The notes: generated by a model from the sequence alone, not told the origin. A stretch of DNA of 64,000 nucleotides from an uncultured Bacteroidota bacterium (GCA_903824665.1 CAIJXT010000019.1:37472-101471); one strand, 5' to 3'. Positions 28,242 through 38,074 are shown, numbered from the stretch's first letter. Numbers and translations are program-made.

Positions 28242-29015
28242 CTATTGTTTTACGAATTTTTGGATCGATGATTTCCCTTCTGCATCCACCACCTTCACCA
28301 GGTACAACCCGGGGGCAAGAGTGGCAACACCAACTGAGGCATTAGTTGTCCCCTTTTCAAATACCTGGTTACTGATCAGTTGCCCGGCAACTGTCGTTAT
28401 TGCAATTTCGATGATTGGCTTAGGGCTCGAAATCCGCAACACGTTGGTCGCCGGATTGGGCGACACTGCAAATTGCTCTTTGCTCAGCAATTCACTTGCA
28501 CCGGTTGTTGCCAATGCGCTGTTGATCGCGTTGGTAATGCCGGTAAGGTCGTTGGTAAGACTATTTTTCTGGTTATAATAAATATGATGATCTGCACCAC
28601 CCATAACCACCACATGTGGCATGCCGGTACCACCAAAATCATTTTCGTCTATCACATTGCCTGCATTGCTGAAAATGGTCATGTTGCTCGTCGCACCTAT
28701 CGAATTAGATGTCACCCAACCCGAGAGCGTAGTGCAACTTGCGTCACCCAAATCGTCTGCCAGGTAACTCAGCACACGTCCGGGATGTGATGTCGAAAAG
28801 CTCTGTACCGCGTCATAGGCAGCCTTCGCACCATTCTTGCAAGAAATACACGGCATCACCCAGGTAAAAACTATGATCTTGCCGGCATCGAGCTCAGTAA
28901 AAAGGGTATGACTTACCGAATTGCAGTCTGTCGCGGTCCAGTTGGTCGCGGTAGTTTGCGCATTGCACGCTGTCACTGCCAGTAGCAGTACTATTGTTGA
29001 AATGAACTTTGTCAT
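28242..29015 (-). CDS. Secreted thioredoxin-like protein with T9SS type A domain
   Basis: 257 residues. After the signal peptide (ending TACNAQ) comes a thioredoxin-like segment, GKIIVFTWVMPCISC, with Cys56 and Cys59 in place of the usual WCxxC. The last ~75 residues (FAVSPNPATNVLRI to SIQKFVKQ) are a type A sorting domain for T9SS, so the redox protein is destined for the cell surface or outside. It sits 4 bp upstream of the dihaem peroxidase gene. Partner proteins unknown. Confidence 0.78.
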   Translation of the reverse strand: MTKFISTIVLLLAVTACNAQTTATNWTATDCNSVSHTLFTELDAGKIIVFTWVMPCISCKNGAKAAYDAVQSFSTSHPGRVLSYLADDLGDASCTTLSGWVTSNSIGATSNMTIFSNAGNVIDENDFGGTGMPHVVVMGGADHHIYYNQKNSLTNDLTGITNAINSALATTGASELLSKEQFAVSPNPATNVLRISSPKPIIEIAITTVAGQLISNQVFEKGTTNASVGVATLAPGLYLVKVVDAEGKSSIQKFVKQ

Positions 29016-29122
29016 TTTGTTTGAAGATTAAGAATAGTGAGTAATAATCAGATTTCATATTAGGAGCAGGCATGAAAAGGTCCAGCCTGCACGCTGCTGC
29101 AGAAATAAAAATCATTCACGAA

Positions 29123-29512
29123 TCAAATCCTCAATACACGGTTGGCAAGATAAATAGGAACACTTTGCTGCGCCGGTGGCGAGGGTCCTTTATTCGTTAC
29201 AAATACAGGGTGGGCAATGTCATGGATAATATGATCAGGCTGAAAAAAAACAGAAGCGATCACTGCTTCAGAAAACGCCTTCGGCACAAAATCACAATAC
29301 GCAGGAGCATGGTTGTCATCAAACTTCGCGCTGACTATTTTATCTTCACAGCAACCGTCGTTCTCCATTTCAGATCCGCAGCAATCTGCTTCAGTATCTT
29401 CTGTAAAACAGATTCCGTGATATGTACCTCCGCAATAATGAAAAGAAAATGAAAACCCAATGGCGCCGGCCATGTAGATTATCATCAGTACAGAAGTAAC
29501 AAACCTTTTCAT
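29123..29512 (-). CDS. HYC_CC_PP family small exported protein
   Basis: 129 residues from the ATG at 29512. The signal peptide (MKRFVTSVLMIIYMAGAIGFSFS) runs straight into FHYCGG. CC pairs (DCCGSE, GCCEDK) and GPSPPA near the C-terminus complete the three motifs that name the family. Conserved Cys and His suggest metal binding. Function is not established; members occur near metal or TonB-dependent uptake genes. It is the first gene of the 29.5-22.9 kb same-strand set. Confidence 0.78.
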   Translation of the reverse strand: MKRFVTSVLMIIYMAGAIGFSFSFHYCGGTYHGICFTEDTEADCCGSEMENDGCCEDKIVSAKFDDNHAPAYCDFVPKAFSEAVIASVFFQPDHIIHDIAHPVFVTNKGPSPPAQQSVPIYLANRVLRI

Positions 29513-29591
29513 TGGGACAAAAATAAGAATAAACTTCATAAGAAAATGCTATAACACGCTGCACATCTTCCAGAATCACTCAAAACCAGCA

Positions 29592-30935
29592 TTACCTCAA
29601 TATGATAAACCTACCCGAAAAATGGCTTTCTCCATCGGTTAAGCTAACGCCGTAAACGCCATTGGCAAGATGCGAAACGGGTATTGCACCGCCGGCAAAT
29701 GCTGCTTGCTCGTACACCGTTCGTCCGGCTGGGTCAAGAATTTTCAGAATTGAATTCAATTTGCCTGCGGGTAGGCTGATGTACAAAACATCGCTGGCTG
29801 GCACCGGATAAATCATAATATTCCCGATTTCACGCGCCTCATCAATGCCGGTATACACAGGGGTCACTTTCCTGATCGCCGAATTGCCCCAGTCTGCAAT
29901 ATATAAGTTCTCCAGTTGATCGGTGCACACTGCTGTGGGGCCTTGCATGGTAGCGCTCAGTGCCGCTCCGGCATCACCCGAATAGCCGTGCAGCCCGCTG
30001 CCGGCTACAGTATGCATCACACCATCCGGTGTTACCACTCTTACCACATTATTGCCGTAATCTGCAATATACAAATTGCCTCTTCGGCTCACATATACGC
30101 CATGTGGATCTGTAAGGCGCGCAGCAATTGCCGGCCCATTATTACCGGCATAGCCAGGCGACCCTGTACCCGCTACAGTACTTATATTGCCTGAAATTGC
30201 GTCCACCTTCCTGACCCGGTGATTTCCAAAATCAGCTATATAGATATTGCCCAGGGTATCTATGCTCACCCCCCTTGGAAACGCGAGTTTTGTAGCGTCG
30301 GCGGCACCTCCATCGCCCGAATACCCGAAAGTACCATTACCCGCATACGTCGAAATAATACCGGTCGTACGGTCTACCTTTCTGATCCGGTTGTTGTTCT
30401 TATCGGCTATGTAAATATTGCCTGCTTTATCCAGACACAAACCGCCCGGCTGATCAAGCATAGCAGCCGTAGCCGGTCCGCCATCTCCGGCATATCCACC
30501 CGTGCCCGTACCACAAACAGTAGACACCTGCCCGGTGACCCTGTTGATCTTACGCACTATATTGTTGTATTCCTCTGTTATGAACAGATTGCCTGCCGTG
30601 TCCATAACTACCCCGGTCGGGTTTGCAAACGTCGCCAGGGTCGCCGGACCACCATCACCCGCATATCCGGGCACGCCTATCCCGGCAATGGTAAATAACG
30701 TATCCTGCGCATTAACTTTCCTGATACGCGATTCCGCAAAATCAGCCTCATAAATATTTCCGTTCTGGTCTGCACAAAGCCCCATGGGCGCCGCCAGCGA
30801 ATAAGCTGTTGCTGGCCATCCGTCACCTATGTATTGGGTAACACCGTTTCCCGCAAGTGTCGTGATTATGCCCTGCGACCAACCATCCCCGTTCAGGGTG
30901 CCCAACATTATGAGTAAAACAAAAAATCTGACCAT
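29592..30935 (-). CDS. Secreted NHL-repeat beta-propeller protein with T9SS sorting domain
   Basis: 447 residues from the ATG at 30935, which begins a signal peptide ending DGWSQ; the frame is open 40 codons further without signal character. The body contains about six NHL repeats with the pattern GYAGDGGPAT..A.L..P.G...D..GN.YIAD..N..IRKV, expected to fold as a beta-propeller. The last ~75 residues (IMIYPVPASDVLYI to FSGRFIILR) are a type A T9SS domain. It is a paralogue of the gene just upstream. Extracellular binding function unknown. Confidence 0.85.
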   Translation of the reverse strand: MVRFFVLLIMLGTLNGDGWSQGIITTLAGNGVTQYIGDGWPATAYSLAAPMGLCADQNGNIYEADFAESRIRKVNAQDTLFTIAGIGVPGYAGDGGPATLATFANPTGVVMDTAGNLFITEEYNNIVRKINRVTGQVSTVCGTGTGGYAGDGGPATAAMLDQPGGLCLDKAGNIYIADKNNNRIRKVDRTTGIISTYAGNGTFGYSGDGGAADATKLAFPRGVSIDTLGNIYIADFGNHRVRKVDAISGNISTVAGTGSPGYAGNNGPAIAARLTDPHGVYVSRRGNLYIADYGNNVVRVVTPDGVMHTVAGSGLHGYSGDAGAALSATMQGPTAVCTDQLENLYIADWGNSAIRKVTPVYTGIDEAREIGNIMIYPVPASDVLYISLPAGKLNSILKILDPAGRTVYEQAAFAGGAIPVSHLANGVYGVSLTDGESHFSGRFIILR

Positions 30936-31032
30936 AAGCTTGGATATTACACACTTACTAAAGATAGTCCAAATATGCAAAATGCCCTCAAAAAGAGAGC
31001 ATTTCGCATATTTAACTAAAAGAAAATAGACA

Positions 31033-32457
31033 TTACTTGATAGTGATCTTCTCACTGTGTACTCCTGTAGTAGACTTCACCATTACAGTGTAAACACCTG
31101 CTGGCTGGTTGGTCATATTGATTTCTGAATACTGACTGCTGATCGCTGCACTGTAAACCTGCTGGCCGGTAACGTTCAATACCACAACAGTTGCATTTGC
31201 ATTATCTACACCAGTAGCTACAGTGAATATACCTTCTGAAGGATTAGGGAAAATCCTGATTTCAGATGCATTCAGCACGCTGCTCACAGCTGCTCCTTTT
31301 GGAGTGCCAGACGCTGTTGAAGGACCTGTTGCAGGTGTTGAACCACCACCCTTAGGCGATATTACACGGATACGCTGGTTGCCAGCGTCAGCTATGAACA
31401 GGTGACCAGTGTTTGACACCCATACACCCTCAGGATTGTTAAGTCTTGCGTTGGTAGAAACATCACCGTCACCGCCAAAACCAGCTGCGCCATTTCCTGC
31501 GATAGTGGTAATGAGACCTGAAGTCAACTGTATCTTCCTGATCACGTGGTTGCCACGATCGCAGAGATAAATGTTGCTGTTGTTATCTATAAACATGTTG
31601 CCTGGGTTACGCAGTCTTGCGTTGGTAGCAATACCACCGTTGCCAGAATAGCCTGCAACACCAGAACCCGCAACTGTAGTCACGATACCTGTGTTCAGAT
31701 CTACTTTGCGCACAACATTGTTACCGGCATCAGACATATATATATGGCCTGCTCCTGGGCTTGTAGGATCGAAGAATACAGAACTGATACCTGCAAATTT
31801 TGCAGCTATCGCCAATCCGCCATCTCCGCTGTAACCAAATGAACCTGAACCAGCTACTGTAGATACAATTCCTGTTATTGCATCCACTCTGCGGATCTTG
31901 TTACATCCCTTATCTGCTACATAGGTGTTACCGGAAAGATCCTGGCAAGATCCGGCTGGTGTCATCATTTTAGCAAGCCACGATGGACCGCCATCACCAC
32001 CGCAACCCTGAGAGCCACAGCCGCAAAGAGCAGCAATGTTGCCAGTAGAATGGTCTACATTAAAGGTCATATCGTTATACCAGTCTGTGATCACAACGTC
32101 ACCCGCTGCATTCACAAACACACCATCAGGATACTTCATTTTAGCAAGCGTTGCTGGGCCACCCAGACCCGACAAACCATACGTAGATCCCGCAAACGTA
32201 GATATATTGCCGGTAGCCGACGATATCATACGTACACGGTTGTTCGACTTGTCAGCAACATATATGTTACCGGCACCATCAACAGCAACACCATAAGGAC
32301 CCGAAAACCTCGCCGAAATAGCAGGACCACCATCTCCGCTAAAACCCGCAACACCAGTTCCGGCAATAGTATTGATGATACCCTGAGCACTAGCTGCATT
32401 GCCGGCAACTACCAGCATGGATGCATAAAACAGTCTGCGTAAAGTGATTTTTTTCAT
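31033..32457 (-). CDS. Secreted NHL-repeat beta-propeller protein with T9SS sorting domain
   Basis: 474 residues. Signal peptide MKKITLRRLFYASMLVVAG, then NHL repeats (GFSGDGGPAISARFSGPYGVAVD, then YVADKSNNRVRMI and similar) and a Ser/Pro/Gly-rich linker at about 365-390. A type A sorting domain (IRIFPNPSEGIFTV to VHSEKITIK) ends the protein. It should be exported through T9SS to the cell surface. About 100 bp separates it from the paralogue downstream; the pair arose by duplication. Confidence 0.86.
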   Translation of the reverse strand: MKKITLRRLFYASMLVVAGNAASAQGIINTIAGTGVAGFSGDGGPAISARFSGPYGVAVDGAGNIYVADKSNNRVRMISSATGNISTFAGSTYGLSGLGGPATLAKMKYPDGVFVNAAGDVVITDWYNDMTFNVDHSTGNIAALCGCGSQGCGGDGGPSWLAKMMTPAGSCQDLSGNTYVADKGCNKIRRVDAITGIVSTVAGSGSFGYSGDGGLAIAAKFAGISSVFFDPTSPGAGHIYMSDAGNNVVRKVDLNTGIVTTVAGSGVAGYSGNGGIATNARLRNPGNMFIDNNSNIYLCDRGNHVIRKIQLTSGLITTIAGNGAAGFGGDGDVSTNARLNNPEGVWVSNTGHLFIADAGNQRIRVISPKGGGSTPATGPSTASGTPKGAAVSSVLNASEIRIFPNPSEGIFTVATGVDNANATVVVLNVTGQQVYSAAISSQYSEINMTNQPAGVYTVMVKSTTGVHSEKITIK

Positions 32458-32932
32458 GACTATTATTTTTTAGTTAATACAATGTAGCGACTTTATTACA
32501 AATGGCATAACATTTTTTGGCATATTTTTTCAACACATAATATTGTTTACATATTAAACAATCGCTAAAGTCAAGTACCAGATTCGCAACTTATTGACAA
32601 CCAACCATTAGTACAACATTAACAATCTGCCTGAAATCACCTGAAAACAAATTGAACAGACAAAGACAATTTTCAGACTCAACGCGTCAGAAAATTGACC
32701 TTCATTGCGCATCTCATTGTACGTAACTCACACCTCCAACCGGGTCTATTACACCTGCTATTCTGCAGACAACCCACCGGGCTTGGCATGCAATACCGGA
32801 GAGAATACGCCTGTTTAGTAGAGAATGGAGATGCTTGCAAAAAACCAGATCGGTATATAATATTGACTTGCTACCAACAATGCAACGAAAGGCGTTATAT
32901 TTGTCTGCCCTGACCAAACTATTACTTGCCAC
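32458..32932. other. Intergenic region between divergent genes
   Basis: 475 bp between divergent genes, AT-rich. A 7-bp inverted repeat with an 7-nt loop (ATTGTTT / AAACAAT, 32542-32562) might be an operator or simply AT-rich chance. A TATATTTG box at 32896-32903 is a candidate promoter for the histidine kinase gene. No RNA gene or ORF supported. Confidence 0.45.
32896..32903 (+). promoter_or_regulatory. Candidate -7 promoter box of the TPR histidine kinase gene
   Basis: TATATTTG matches TAnnTTTG and lies 29 bp upstream of the TTG start at 32933. The -33 box is not clear. Confidence 0.45.
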
Positions 32933-34906
32933 TTGAAAGTATCCTTATCTATAATAACCTTATTTCTATTTGCTGTTTCCGGCCTTTCGCAGGAAAAGAT
33001 AACCGTACTATTGCAACGGCTCCATAACAGTCAGGACGATTCATCGGCAGTACTCGCATACCATCAGATTTTCAGATATTACCAATACGCCAACCCTGAC
33101 TCAGCCGAATGGTATCTGAATCAGGGACTCACAAAGTTTCAGAAAAAAAACTATCAGATTGGCATCGCATATATGATGTACGGGCTGGGATCACTGGATG
33201 TAAGTCATGGCAACCTCGAAATGGCACGTAAAAGGGAAAATGATGCCATGCAAATTTTCAAAGAGTTGCAATACAAGCCGGGCATGGCAAGTGTGTTTCT
33301 CGAATTGGGAGGAATAGAAGGAAGAAAAGGCAACTTCGAATTGGCTACCCGATATTCAATTGCTTCTCTGAAACTAAACCAGGAAATCAAAAACAAAGCA
33401 GGCATTTCCTCTGCATACAACAATCTGGGTATAATTAATACAGGCACAGGCAATCTCGACATAGCGCTGAATTACTATGCCAAAGCACTTGAATACACTG
33501 GCGACTCCTCCAGCCCCAGGTCTATCTGGAATATCTACAACAATATTGGGTCTATATATGGACGAAAAGGAAAATTTGATTCTGCAGGTTTCTATTGCTC
33601 CAAGGCATTGGCGCTGAGTTCAGACCCCGAATTTGCCGATGTACATGTATCTTCAATGATGAACATGGGGATCATTTTTCAGAACATCGGAAAAATAGAT
33701 TCGGCATTGAGCTATTTCAATGCAGCACTACAAATATCGATTGACAAAAAACTGCCCGAACAACAAGCACGGCTGCTGGTCAATCTCGCTACAATTTTCA
33801 TTGAAACAAGTCCCCAAAAAGCAATAAGCCTGCTCAACCAGGCACTGGATATTGCTATAAAACTGGGCAACAAATCGCTGCTCGAAGATACCTATTACAA
33901 CCTCAGAGAAAACTACAAGACACTGGGCAACTACAAGGAAGTTGCAAAACTGCTGGAGCAGGAAATGAACATCAAAGACAGTTTATACAGTGTAGAAAAG
34001 GCTAAGGAAATAGCCAATCTCGGCTCTATCTATGAACTGGAACAGTCTAACAACAAAATAAGTCAGCTCAACCTTGAAATGCAAACCCAGTCGCTGAAAA
34101 GAGATATTTTGTTGGTAACAGCCCTGAGCCTCATTGTGTGTGTACTTGCAATCACCTTCTACTACCGCAAAACCCGCCATCTGTACGAAGTAGTAAAAAA
34201 GCAAAAAGAAGAACTTACTGCTTCCAATACCATAAAAGATAAACTATTCTCTGTTATTGGTCACGACTTACGGGGTCCTGCCAAAAACATTCTGATGGTA
34301 ATTGACCTCCTGGAAAGCGAGCAAACCACTGCCGATCAGCGCAGCAACCTGCTCAATCTCCTCAAAGTCCAGTCACAATCCAGTATGGAAACACTGGAGG
34401 CACTACTGTTCTGGGGCAAGTCACAAATTCAGGGTGCCGCAGCCAAACCAGGCACTTTCGACGCAGCAGAACTGGTGAAGAAAAACGTAAACCTGCTGGG
34501 CATAACTGCAATGCAGAAAAAGGCCACTATCATCAATAATGTTGCAGCAGGCACCAAAATACATGCAGATGCTACCCATTTTGATTTTACAATTCGCAAT
34601 CTGCTGGCAAATGCAATTAAATACTCCTATACCAATGGCACAATAGAGATAAATGTCCTGCGCGACAAGCTGCCGGGCTTTACCGTTTTTACAGTCACCG
34701 ATCACGGTGTAGGCATTACACCAGCGCAGCTATCTTCTGTGTTTGATGGCTTTGTCAATAGCTCGGTAGGAACAGACGGAGAAAAAGGCACCGGCATAGG
34801 CTTGATGCTGTGCCGCGAGTTTGCAGTGGCCAATGGCGGGTCTATATGGGTCGAAAGCGCACAAGGCATCGCAACCACTTTCTTCTGTTCGTTCAAAAAC
34901 GCCTGA
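32933..34906 (+). CDS. TPR-containing sensor histidine kinase, TTG start
   Basis: 657 residues. The TTG at 32933 is preferred because it starts a clean signal peptide (MKVSLSIITLFLFAVSGLSQ); no in-frame ATG lies nearby. The periplasmic region (about 25-385) is made of TPR units (SAYNNLGIINTGTGNLDIALNYYAKAL and others). A membrane segment lies at about 392-412, then a coiled coil, the phosphoacceptor His444 in SVIGHDLRGPAKNI, and a HATPase with NLLANAIKYS (about 555) and GTGIGLMLCREF (about 620). No receiver domain, and no response-regulator gene is adjacent, so its partner is elsewhere. Confidence 0.9.
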   Translation: MKVSLSIITLFLFAVSGLSQEKITVLLQRLHNSQDDSSAVLAYHQIFRYYQYANPDSAEWYLNQGLTKFQKKNYQIGIAYMMYGLGSLDVSHGNLEMARKRENDAMQIFKELQYKPGMASVFLELGGIEGRKGNFELATRYSIASLKLNQEIKNKAGISSAYNNLGIINTGTGNLDIALNYYAKALEYTGDSSSPRSIWNIYNNIGSIYGRKGKFDSAGFYCSKALALSSDPEFADVHVSSMMNMGIIFQNIGKIDSALSYFNAALQISIDKKLPEQQARLLVNLATIFIETSPQKAISLLNQALDIAIKLGNKSLLEDTYYNLRENYKTLGNYKEVAKLLEQEMNIKDSLYSVEKAKEIANLGSIYELEQSNNKISQLNLEMQTQSLKRDILLVTALSLIVCVLAITFYYRKTRHLYEVVKKQKEELTASNTIKDKLFSVIGHDLRGPAKNILMVIDLLESEQTTADQRSNLLNLLKVQSQSSMETLEALLFWGKSQIQGAAAKPGTFDAAELVKKNVNLLGITAMQKKATIINNVAAGTKIHADATHFDFTIRNLLANAIKYSYTNGTIEINVLRDKLPGFTVFTVTDHGVGITPAQLSSVFDGFVNSSVGTDGEKGTGIGLMLCREFAVANGGSIWVESAQGIATTFFCSFKNA

Positions 34907-34984
34907 AATTGAATAATTTTACCGGCAACAATAAAACTTTTCCTGATCTCTCGCACCAATCCATAGACACCAACCAAGCAGTAC

Positions 34985-36250
34985 ATGACACCAATCATTC
35001 CTATACGGAAAGACTTTCCGGCGCTGCTCAAAATAATCGGCTGCCTGGTACTGGTGCGCTTGCTGTTTATTGCATATATGCCACAGACCTACGCCGTGGA
35101 TATGTACGCCTGGCCGCGACTCATAGACGGACTCAATGCTGGCAAAAACCCCTATACCGCCGACCTGTTCAACTATCCGCCTTTCTGGATACAGGTCGTT
35201 TATATCATAAATAAGATATCCCTTTACACTGCTATTCCCATCATCAGGCTTGTTCAGGTCATACTCATTACTACTGAGATCCTGGTAGTACTGGTGTCAT
35301 GGTCTTTACTGCGCCGTTTCTTCAATGTATTTTCCCCTGTGGTGCCGTTCATTGTTGCGTTTGCACTCAATCCCATATTGGTATTACTCAACTGTCAGCA
35401 TGGCAATATAGATATCATTGTCGCACTATGGCTGCTGCTTTGTGTATACATGATCCTCGATCATTTGCACACACAGTCACCCGTTAGCTGGCTTATGGCT
35501 TGCTTCTTCCTCGGCCTGGGTATACTTACCAAAACCATTCCGCTTATGCTCGCGCCGCTGCTGCTCATTGGTATCCGCAGGCTGCCTGTCGCACACATTC
35601 TCTTTGGCGCAGCACTGCTGCTGCTGCCCGTTACGCTGGGTATGAGTATAGTCTATGTACTGGAGCCCGAGGGCGTCACGAGAAATGTCCTTGGCTACAG
35701 ATCGCTCGGTGGTTGGTATGGTATCACAGGCATACTCAGTTGGCTCAATGCCTCAGGTATTTCAGTCGTCTATTCCAGAATATCACCCTGGGTCATGATG
35801 TCTTTATTGTCTTTTTTGGGTTGGTTTTGCTGGCGCAGGGGGCCTTTCCTCCCGGTAGATGTGGTGCGCATAGCGCTGTTGCTTTTAGTGTTTATTCCCA
35901 CCTTCGGCCCCGGCTACTCACCACCATACACAGTCTGGTTTGTGCCGCTGCTCATCATCCTTTATTTCACTGCATCGCCGTCACTCAGGCGGTTGCTGTT
36001 GGTTGGTTATCTCATCGCTTCGCTCGACTATATCATTGAGTATGCCTTTTTCAACTCACACGGAGCATTTATGTCAAAGTTCATACCTCAGCAATACATG
36101 TACGAGCTTTGTGATCAGCTCGGTGCGCGCCATGCACAGGTACTCATACGCATGCCCATGTTCCTGTTCTTCACTATACTCTACATTACACTCATCCGCG
36201 ACCTTAGTCGTTCCGCTCGACAACCGGCACCGGACTTACTTTCGCAATAG
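34985..36250 (+). CDS. Multipass membrane glycosyltransferase, GT87-like
   Basis: 421 residues with about ten hydrophobic segments. AVDMYAWPRLIDGL near residue 40 and NPILVLLNCQHGNIDIIVALW at about 115-140 resemble the DUF2029/GT87 polyprenol-phosphate-mannose-dependent mannosyltransferases of the GT-C fold. LGLGILTKTIPLMLAPLLLIG is also characteristic. It would act at the outer face of the inner membrane. Acceptor unknown. It follows the kinase by 78 bp, on the same strand. Confidence 0.75.
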   Translation: MTPIIPIRKDFPALLKIIGCLVLVRLLFIAYMPQTYAVDMYAWPRLIDGLNAGKNPYTADLFNYPPFWIQVVYIINKISLYTAIPIIRLVQVILITTEILVVLVSWSLLRRFFNVFSPVVPFIVAFALNPILVLLNCQHGNIDIIVALWLLLCVYMILDHLHTQSPVSWLMACFFLGLGILTKTIPLMLAPLLLIGIRRLPVAHILFGAALLLLPVTLGMSIVYVLEPEGVTRNVLGYRSLGGWYGITGILSWLNASGISVVYSRISPWVMMSLLSFLGWFCWRRGPFLPVDVVRIALLLLVFIPTFGPGYSPPYTVWFVPLLIILYFTASPSLRRLLLVGYLIASLDYIIEYAFFNSHGAFMSKFIPQQYMYELCDQLGARHAQVLIRMPMFLFFTILYITLIRDLSRSARQPAPDLLSQ

Positions 36251-36340
36251 CCCACTACAAATTGAAGGCCACTGTAGCTAACAGTTACAGTCGTTCCCTG
36301 GCATCAAAAATCATGAGCGCTTTGGGCTCCTGACTTCCCG

Positions 36341-36898
36341 TCATACCGCAAGTATCCCGCGAAACGCGCGCGCAGCATAATAAGACTCGGCTCCATTATG
36401 GTATAGAAATACCGTGTTGTACCGCCGGTCACAAAACAGAGCACCACCCAGTTCCCTTATAGCAGCGGGCGTGCTTATCCAGCTCGATGTCTTGGTATCA
36501 AAAGACCCCAGCTTTTGCAATGCCCGATATTCTTCTTCCGTCATTATAGCTATCCCCATATCCTCAGCCATACCCATTGCGCTATCCTTGGGCTTGATTT
36601 CCTTTCTCGATTCCAGTGCTTCGTGATCATAGCAGATACTCCTTCTGCCCTTGGGACTTTCTGCCGAGCAATCAGCAAACAAATATTCGCCAGTTTGTTT
36701 GTTCTGCCCTATTACATCAGGTTCTCCACCGGTGGCCTCCATCGCTTGCAGCGACCACAGTTGCTCAGGCCGCGCTTCCAGCCTTTGCTGTACACTCGCC
36801 CAGGCAATCCCCTTATGGCGGCCCATGTTCTGCCCAAAACGAACCGCTAAAATGCTTAGCAGTTCTGCTGCCTGCTTCGGCAATAATTGCTTCTTCAT
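36341..36898 (-). CDS. DUF4256-family protein
   Basis: 185 residues, full length for the family. The start (LSILAVRFGQNMGRHKGIAWASVQQRL), the EATGGEPDVIG region and the closing segment (LGGALFCDRRYNTVFLYHNGAESYYAARAFRG) are characteristic of DUF4256. Cytoplasmic, function unknown. It is a single gene converging on the GT87-like gene. Confidence 0.82.
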   Translation of the reverse strand: MKKQLLPKQAAELLSILAVRFGQNMGRHKGIAWASVQQRLEARPEQLWSLQAMEATGGEPDVIGQNKQTGEYLFADCSAESPKGRRSICYDHEALESRKEIKPKDSAMGMAEDMGIAIMTEEEYRALQKLGSFDTKTSSWISTPAAIRELGGALFCDRRYNTVFLYHNGAESYYAARAFRGILAV

Positions 36899-37076
36899 AC
36901 TCTTACCATTTTAGATTCTCTAAAAAAACTCCAGACCTATCGATAACTGTGATCAAACTTTCATACCTGCACCCGCTTATACGCCATGCTATCAAATTTT
37001 CAAACCGCCCTGGCAATAGGCATTCTCACCCTATATTCGTCCTTCGCGTTTTTTAGTTTAAAATGCCACTACATCA

Positions 37077-37661
37077 TCAATCTTCCAATCCCCTGCCCTG
37101 CATAATGTGCGGTATATATTTCGCCACCCGAGCTACCCTTGTTTCTGCTTTCTTTGCACCCGCAAAATGCAACAGGTAGCCACGCTGCCTGCCCGGGGTC
37201 AACGCATTAAAAGCAATGCGCAGCGCTGGCTGTTCCTCCATCTTCTGCTCCAATTCTACCGGCACAGCATAGGCTGCAGTAGCCTTTGCGGGCACCTTAA
37301 GCCCACTCTTTTCTACTGCCACAGCAGCGCTGACATATTGCTGCACTACAGTCTTTTGCTTCTTCACTTGCGCCACACTGGTAAATCTCATCTGCCGGGC
37401 AGCCTGTACACGTTCTGTTTGCTGTATCAGCACGTTGTGCGCATCTGTTAGCAATGCCCCTTTGAAGAACAGCAACGCGCAATATTCTTTAAATTCATGT
37501 ATCAGCACTATGTTACGGTCTCCGTACTGATAGCATGGGCAGCCCCATTTCAGCACCTCTGTAAGCCCGCAATCCAGTACCATATTTCTCAGCAGCGACA
37601 GTTCGCCCGGCCATTTGCTTTGAGCAAAATAAAAATCAACTTTTGGGTTCATCGCCTTCAT
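37077..37661 (-). CDS. DUF1801/YdeI (OmpD-associated) family protein
   Basis: 194 residues. The N-terminal half (KWPGELSLLRNMVLDCGLTEVLKWGCPCYQYG) is a DUF1801-type fold. The C-terminal half (PVELEQKMEEQPALRIAFNALTPGRQRGYLLHFAGAKKAETR) is the YdeI/OmdA bacteriocin-protection domain. The family's biochemistry is unclear. It lies 4 bp after the DoxX-type gene and belongs to the ArsR-controlled operon. Confidence 0.82.
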   Translation of the reverse strand: MKAMNPKVDFYFAQSKWPGELSLLRNMVLDCGLTEVLKWGCPCYQYGDRNIVLIHEFKEYCALLFFKGALLTDAHNVLIQQTERVQAARQMRFTSVAQVKKQKTVVQQYVSAAVAVEKSGLKVPAKATAAYAVPVELEQKMEEQPALRIAFNALTPGRQRGYLLHFAGAKKAETRVARVAKYIPHIMQGRGLED

Positions 37662-37665
37662 CAGT

Positions 37666-38046
37666 TTATTGTTTACTATTCACTACCTGCCGCCCTGCCG
37701 GTCTCAGGAACCACGATGTTGCAGTAAGCACCAGCAGCAACACCGCAGGAAACATATCCCCGGGCCTGCCCACTGCCATATGCGACATTATAGCCCCCGA
37801 TACGGTAAAGAAAAAGCCCGCATACGCCCACTCTTTCAGTAGTGCCACTCCGGGCACCAGCACCACCACTACGCCAGCCAGTTTCCATACACCCAGTATC
37901 GTTACAAAATAAGCAGGATATCCCAAATGTGTCACAAAATCTACTTCTGTCTGCACACCCAGCAATTGCACTATCCCGGTCGATGCCATACCCAGAGCCA
38001 GCCATATTGTGGCAACCCAATAGATTATCCTCTTTCGTTTTGTCAT
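37666..38046 (-). CDS. DoxX-family membrane protein
   Basis: 126 residues from the ATG at 38046; the frame opens 12 codons upstream, but that would overlap the SRPBCC gene. Four hydrophobic segments and the pattern GVWKLAGVVVVLVPGVALLKEWAYAGFFFTVSGA mark the DoxX family. Proposed roles for the family lie in membrane redox balance. It follows the SRPBCC gene by 28 bp and precedes the YdeI-type gene. Confidence 0.85.
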   Translation of the reverse strand: MTKRKRIIYWVATIWLALGMASTGIVQLLGVQTEVDFVTHLGYPAYFVTILGVWKLAGVVVVLVPGVALLKEWAYAGFFFTVSGAIMSHMAVGRPGDMFPAVLLLVLTATSWFLRPAGRQVVNSKQ

Positions 38047-38074
38047 GTGCTGCGATTGTTTAAGATTCGTTGTT

